From Rhodospirillaceae bacterium (GTDB lineage Bacteria; Pseudomonadota; Alphaproteobacteria; Rhodospirillales; Magnetovibrionaceae): 10,608 nucleotides of DNA. A program made the translations under genes and the position numbers. The stretch's first letter is position 1. Each line of letters starts with the position of its first letter. Under the pieces are notes generated by a model, which worked only from the letters and a program-made list of their open reading frames with translations, searched no databases and had not been told where the DNA came from. Location: the NCBI GenBank assembly GCA_002401565.1, contig NVTL01000065.1:1-10608 (forward strand). Reading direction: 5' to 3'. This document shows, one piece after another, positions 7,961-10,608 of the stretch.

Positions 7961-7970
7961 GACCTATACT
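7942..7970 (+). promoter_or_regulatory. Candidate sigma-70 promoter of the LysR regulator gene
   Basis: TTGTTG (7942-7947) and TATACT (7965-7970) are separated by exactly 17 bp, upstream of an AGGTGA ribosome binding site (8003-8008). The predicted start near 7977 gives a leader of about 41 nt. It overlaps the candidate doxX promoter on the opposite strand, so the two could interfere with each other or share one operator. Confidence 0.45.
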
Positions 7971-7985
7971 TACAAATCATTGTTG
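7945..7985. promoter_or_regulatory. Candidate LysR operator region in the divergent promoter
   Basis: The inverted repeat TTGTAA (7945-7950) / TTACAA (7970-7975) spans 31 bp. It is followed by CAA-N7-TTG (7973-7985). Relative to the predicted doxX start the second element lies at about -48 to -60, where LysR-type proteins usually place their recognition site. It also covers the predicted lysR start, which would allow autorepression. A further AT-rich palindrome TTTAT-N10-ATAAA (7920-7939) covers the doxX -10. The exact operator cannot be chosen from one sequence. Confidence 0.3.
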
Positions 7986-8017
7986 CTAAAAACAGAACAA
8001 ACAGGTGAACCAAGCCC

Positions 8018-8926
8018 ATGGGTCAATTTGAAAATATGATGACGTTCACCAAGATCGTGCATGCGGGATCAATCAGTCGCGCCGCCGATCAGATGAACAT
8101 CGCCAAATCCGTGGTCAGTCGCCGCCTGAAGGATTTAGAGGGCCGTTTGGATGTTCAGTTGATGAACCGCACCACACGAAAATCCAGCCTCACCGAAGCC
8201 GGGCAAAGCTATTACCAACGGGCCTCGCAAATCCTGGCTGATCTGGACGAGCTCAATGCGGTGACGTCCAAGGCCAAGGTGTTGTTGCAAGGCGAGCTTC
8301 GCATTGCTTTACCGCTGTCATTTGGCTTGCAGCATCTGGTCCCCATCATCAATGAGTTTGCCGACCTTCACCCGGATTTGGTCATGAATTTAGATTTTTC
8401 AGACCGCCATATTGATTTGGTCGAAGATGGATTTGACGTGGCGATCCGCATTGCGGACTTAAAAGATTCCAGCCATATCGCCCGAAAACTCGCCCCCATT
8501 CGCATCATTTTGTGTGCCAGTCCGGATTACTTAAAAAAGCACCCGGCCCCAAAAACGCCCAAGGATTTAAAAGATCACGATGTGCTGCAATACATCAGCA
8601 CATCGGGCGTGCCGTGGGTTTTCTCAGACCCCAAAGGCAAAAAGATACCCGTGCGCCTGTCGGGAAAAATGAGCTCCAACAACGGAGATTTTTTGAAAGA
8701 AGCCGCCCTTTCAGGCCAAGGCATCGCAAGACTGCCCACATTTGTGGCCTATAAAGACTTAAAAAGCGGCAAGCTGGAACGCGTCTTGACCGATTACACA
8801 TCGCCAAGCTTAAACGCCTACGCCCTATACCCCCAAACCCGCCACCTCTCCGCCCGAGTAAGAGCTTTTATCGATTTTTTAACTGATAAATTTAAGGGTG
8901 AGCCTTATTGGGATGAGGGTGTTTAG
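8018..8926 (+). CDS. LysR-type transcriptional regulator, probable regulator of the divergent redox operon
   Basis: The product is 302 residues, normal for the family. The winged helix-turn-helix occupies about 1-65 (FTKIVHAGSISRAADQMNI, then VVSRRLKDLEGRLDVQLMNR, then SSLTEAG). A linker helix (about 65-92) is followed by the type 2 periplasmic-binding-like effector domain (about 93-295; GELRIALPLSFGLQHLVPII, DLVEDGFDVAIRIADL and GQGIARLPTFV). The sequence style is that of the CrgA/AaeR/YhaJ branch. The ATG at 8018 has AGGTGA 9 nt upstream. The gene is divergent from doxX across 151 bp, the classic arrangement for a LysR regulator and its target. E. coli YhaJ controls yqjF, a DoxX gene, in response to aromatic degradation products, so a quinone or hydroxylated aromatic effector is a reasonable inference here. 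Family firm, target likely, effector unknown. Confidence 0.9.
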   Translation: MGQFENMMTFTKIVHAGSISRAADQMNIAKSVVSRRLKDLEGRLDVQLMNRTTRKSSLTEAGQSYYQRASQILADLDELNAVTSKAKVLLQGELRIALPLSFGLQHLVPIINEFADLHPDLVMNLDFSDRHIDLVEDGFDVAIRIADLKDSSHIARKLAPIRIILCASPDYLKKHPAPKTPKDLKDHDVLQYISTSGVPWVFSDPKGKKIPVRLSGKMSSNNGDFLKEAALSGQGIARLPTFVAYKDLKSGKLERVLTDYTSPSLNAYALYPQTRHLSARVRAFIDFLTDKFKGEPYWDEGV

Positions 8927-8954
8927 GGCTGTGTCACCATAATTTTAGTGAAAC

Positions 8955-8978
8955 GAACTCAATTTAAGAGTTTTTCTG
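8955..8978 (+). terminator. Weak candidate intrinsic terminator after the LysR gene
   Basis: AACTC (8956-8960) can pair with GAGTT (8968-8972) across a 7-nt loop, with one extra G-U pair, and a T-run follows (8971-8975, partly in the stem). It lies 29 nt after the LysR stop. The stem is short and A+T-rich, so efficiency would be low. Its position also argues against starting the next gene at an upstream GTG (8948). Confidence 0.3.
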
Positions 8979-9040
8979 TCGTATTTAAGATGGTAACGCT
9001 TATGATAATAGACACGAACTGGTTGTGCGAGAAAACAATA

Positions 9041-10081
9041 ATGCTTCATTTGCAAAAAAGGGTCTGTACGTTTTTGATTGTCCTTGTTTGGCCTTTTTTA
9101 TCTTTGGCTGAAACGGGGGCAAGTGAAAGGCTTTTATACGATGATGCTTGGTGGGAAGAACGATATGCCACACTACCTGACACACCAGATTGCCAAGTTA
9201 TCATTACAAACATAGAAGAAGCCAGAAATGCGGAGCGCGCACTTGGCCGATTCTACACACCATTTTTATGGGCACTCGACAAATACTTTAACCAAGAAAA
9301 ATGTATTACCCAAAACCCGGACGAAGCCATAACGATCTTCACCGATCTTGCCGAACGAGGCGAAGGTCTTGCAACCGTATATCTCGCGCATATTTACCAC
9401 GCTAAATACGGCCCAAACGCGCCCATAACCCAGTCTTGGCTAGAACGCGCCAAACCTGCGATGGTGCGTGTCATCAGCGAAAATTGGCGTAAAAACTTCT
9501 ATCACCCCGCAGCCAAAACTTTTCAAAAGATCAAAATGCCATTTTCCCCTGAGCTTGAAAGTGTCTTTTTATGGGGTGAAGAAACCCTAAACGGTGATCC
9601 TGAAAAAATTTATCAAATCGGCATGGATCTATTGAAGCATAGCTCATTACCAGAAGCCAAGGTGTTGGCTTGTGGATGGTTCTTTAAGGCTAGGATAAAA
9701 AAACACGTGAAGGCACGTTTTCAGCAGGGGCGGCAACTGGCATTGGGCGATGGGGTGAAGGTTAATTCACGAAAAGCAGAGATGTTGTTAGAGCTTTCCG
9801 CAAATGTTGATCACAACGTGAATGCATTTCTTTTGGCGGCCCAATTGTTGCAAAGGGGAGATATCTTCCACAAACACCTCCCCGATGCCTATTTTGCTCT
9901 GCTCAAGGCCCAAGCCTTAGGCGCGAACGTGTCCGAACAGTTACAGGAACTAGCCCCCCAATTAACAGACAAAGAACGCTGGCATGCCAACAAGAATGCT
10001 GAATTTAAGCCTTCGTTAGTTGATCTAGAGCCCAAGGCCCCTCAAGCTCGGCAGCCAATTTGTTCATATTCGTCACGGTAA
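9041..10081 (+). CDS. Secreted Sel1/TPR-like repeat protein
   Basis: The product is 346 residues from the ATG at 9041. This start is chosen because it gives a clean Sec signal peptide: basic LQKR, hydrophobic core about 8-22, and a likely cut after SLA (residue 23, before ETGA). Upstream in-frame starts (GTG 8948, ATG 8990, ATG 9002) would bury the signal and lack a clear ribosome binding site; the site before 9041 is also weak. The rest is alpha-helical with Sel1-like units, clearest at about 222-300 (KARFQQGRQLALGDGV, then AEMLLELSA, then NAFLLAAQLLQRGDI and DAYFALLKAQALGA) and a weaker one at about 93-122. Sel1 repeats are protein-protein scaffolds, often periplasmic; no enzymatic motif is seen. 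Codon use is more A+T-rich than in the redox operon. Its last 13 codons overlap the convergent MuF-like gene, so the C-terminal tail after about residue 333 may not be ancestral. Confidence 0.65.
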   Translation: MLHLQKRVCTFLIVLVWPFLSLAETGASERLLYDDAWWEERYATLPDTPDCQVIITNIEEARNAERALGRFYTPFLWALDKYFNQEKCITQNPDEAITIFTDLAERGEGLATVYLAHIYHAKYGPNAPITQSWLERAKPAMVRVISENWRKNFYHPAAKTFQKIKMPFSPELESVFLWGEETLNGDPEKIYQIGMDLLKHSSLPEAKVLACGWFFKARIKKHVKARFQQGRQLALGDGVKVNSRKAEMLLELSANVDHNVNAFLLAAQLLQRGDIFHKHLPDAYFALLKAQALGANVSEQLQELAPQLTDKERWHANKNAEFKPSLVDLEPKAPQARQPICSYSSR

Positions 10082-10608
10082 GCTTTCCAGTCTTCTTGAT
10101 GGGCATTTTTCCAAAACTCAGCTGATTTCAATTCCTGCCTCGCCTTTTCGTAATCCACCTTCTCTTGACTGTTAAATACATTTTTAATGCAGGCATCATA
10201 AATGTCGTCGACAGAAGCAAGAGCAGCATCGCCAGCACCTATAAAAACGCCTGGAGCATTCCCAATGATCCCACCAATAAAACCACCAGCTATAATTCGT
10301 CTGCCTGCTTCTTCTCTTTTAGTTTCACATTCATGTTCACGGTTATTCAATGCGCCTTGAGCGGAATTGAACTTTTCTGCCGCTTTGGTATAGCGTTCCC
10401 TTGCCTTTTTAAGATTAACCTCCATCGCTTTAATGAGACGGCTCAGCTCTTCACACCTTTTTTTGTCAACAATATCTTCCGCCGTGCAGCGACAATTTAG
10501 GGCTTCACCGGGATGGCCTCCTTCTGGGGGATCGTCCCAAGAAAACGTTTTACCATCACGATCCGCGTGAGAGGAGCGTACTTTGCCATCCCCCACCGTG
10601 TGCCAGAT
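10042..10608 (-). CDS. Phage Mu gpF-like (MuF) protein C-terminus with coiled-coil, glycine-rich extension (5' end outside window)
   Basis: The frame is open to the right edge of the window; 188 residues are visible. Residues 1-44 match the C-terminal signature of Mu gpF-type minor head / head-morphogenesis proteins: W-x-T-x-G-D at 2-7, VRSSHADRDGKTFSW at 10-24, DDPPEGGHPGE, then the Cys pair NCRC (38-41). An extension of about 145 residues follows that ordinary gpF proteins lack. It has a charged coiled coil (about 46-102), a glycine-rich hydrophobic stretch (105-132, AGGFIGGIIG and GVFIGAGDAALA), and a second charged helical part (about 145-183). Cysteines also occur at 52, 94, 140 and 186. 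This resembles MuF polymorphic toxins of temperate phages, in which a MuF domain carries a variable C-terminal effector. I see no known toxin active site; a membrane-acting role is only a guess. No immunity-like gene follows on the same strand: the next gene is convergent. Confidence 0.65.
   Translation of the reverse strand: MWHTVGDGKVRSSHADRDGKTFSWDDPPEGGHPGEALNCRCTAEDIVDKKRCEELSRLIKAMEVNLKKARERYTKAAEKFNSAQGALNNREHECETKREEAGRRIIAGGFIGGIIGNAPGVFIGAGDAALASVDDIYDACIKNVFNSQEKVDYEKARQELKSAEFWKNAHQEDWKAYRDEYEQIGCRA

Noticed and set aside
10165..10500. 111-codon plus-strand frame opposite the MuF-like gene, considered as a possible immunity gene
   Set aside because: Phe/Ser-rich antisense of the coiled-coil extension, no ribosome site and no recognisable domain; not separable from a shadow.

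Overview
The window looks like chromosomal DNA from an alphaproteobacterium, most likely a Rhodospirillales-type marine or aquatic species. This rests on a DUF2336 protein (a family largely confined to Alphaproteobacteria), a base composition near half G+C, and the mix of membrane HD-GYP and cyclic-nucleotide-binding signalling proteins. No rRNA, tRNA, insertion sequence or CRISPR array was seen. The genus assignment is inference only.

Left part (1-1943, plus strand): the 3' portion of a DUF2336 helical-repeat protein, open at the window edge, then a small lipoprotein gene that probably starts at TTG and has its own candidate promoter. The lipoprotein gene ends 15 bp before the 3' end of the minus-strand block.

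Centre (7866 down to 1959, minus strand): five genes in the same direction. In transcription order they are a DoxX-family membrane protein, a pirin bicupin, a glutathionyl-hydroquinone reductase (Xi-class GST), a membrane-anchored PAS/GAF/HD-GYP c-di-GMP phosphodiesterase, and a long protein with a C-terminal cyclic-nucleotide-binding domain. The first three are tightly coupled (ATGA overlap; a stop codon fused to the next Shine-Dalgarno). They face a divergent LysR regulator across 151 bp containing two back-to-back promoter candidates and inverted repeats. This set (DoxX, pirin, GHR and LysR) corresponds to the families of E. coli yqjF, yhaK, yqjG and yhaJ, so I read it as a LysR-controlled quinone/aromatic electrophile response module. 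The HD-GYP gene follows the reductase by only 29 bp, so second-messenger signalling may be partly co-transcribed with the redox operon. The cyclic-nucleotide gene has a plausible promoter of its own.

Right part (8927-10608): a more A+T-rich stretch with accessory character. It holds a secreted Sel1/TPR-like repeat protein on the plus strand. Convergent to it, and overlapping it tail to tail by 40 bp, is the 3' end of a phage Mu gpF-like (MuF) gene whose product carries a C-terminal extension of about 145 residues with coiled coils and a glycine-rich hydrophobic segment. That architecture recalls phage-encoded MuF polymorphic toxins. It is the most likely mobile-element trace here, but the gene is cut by the window edge and no catalytic motif is visible.
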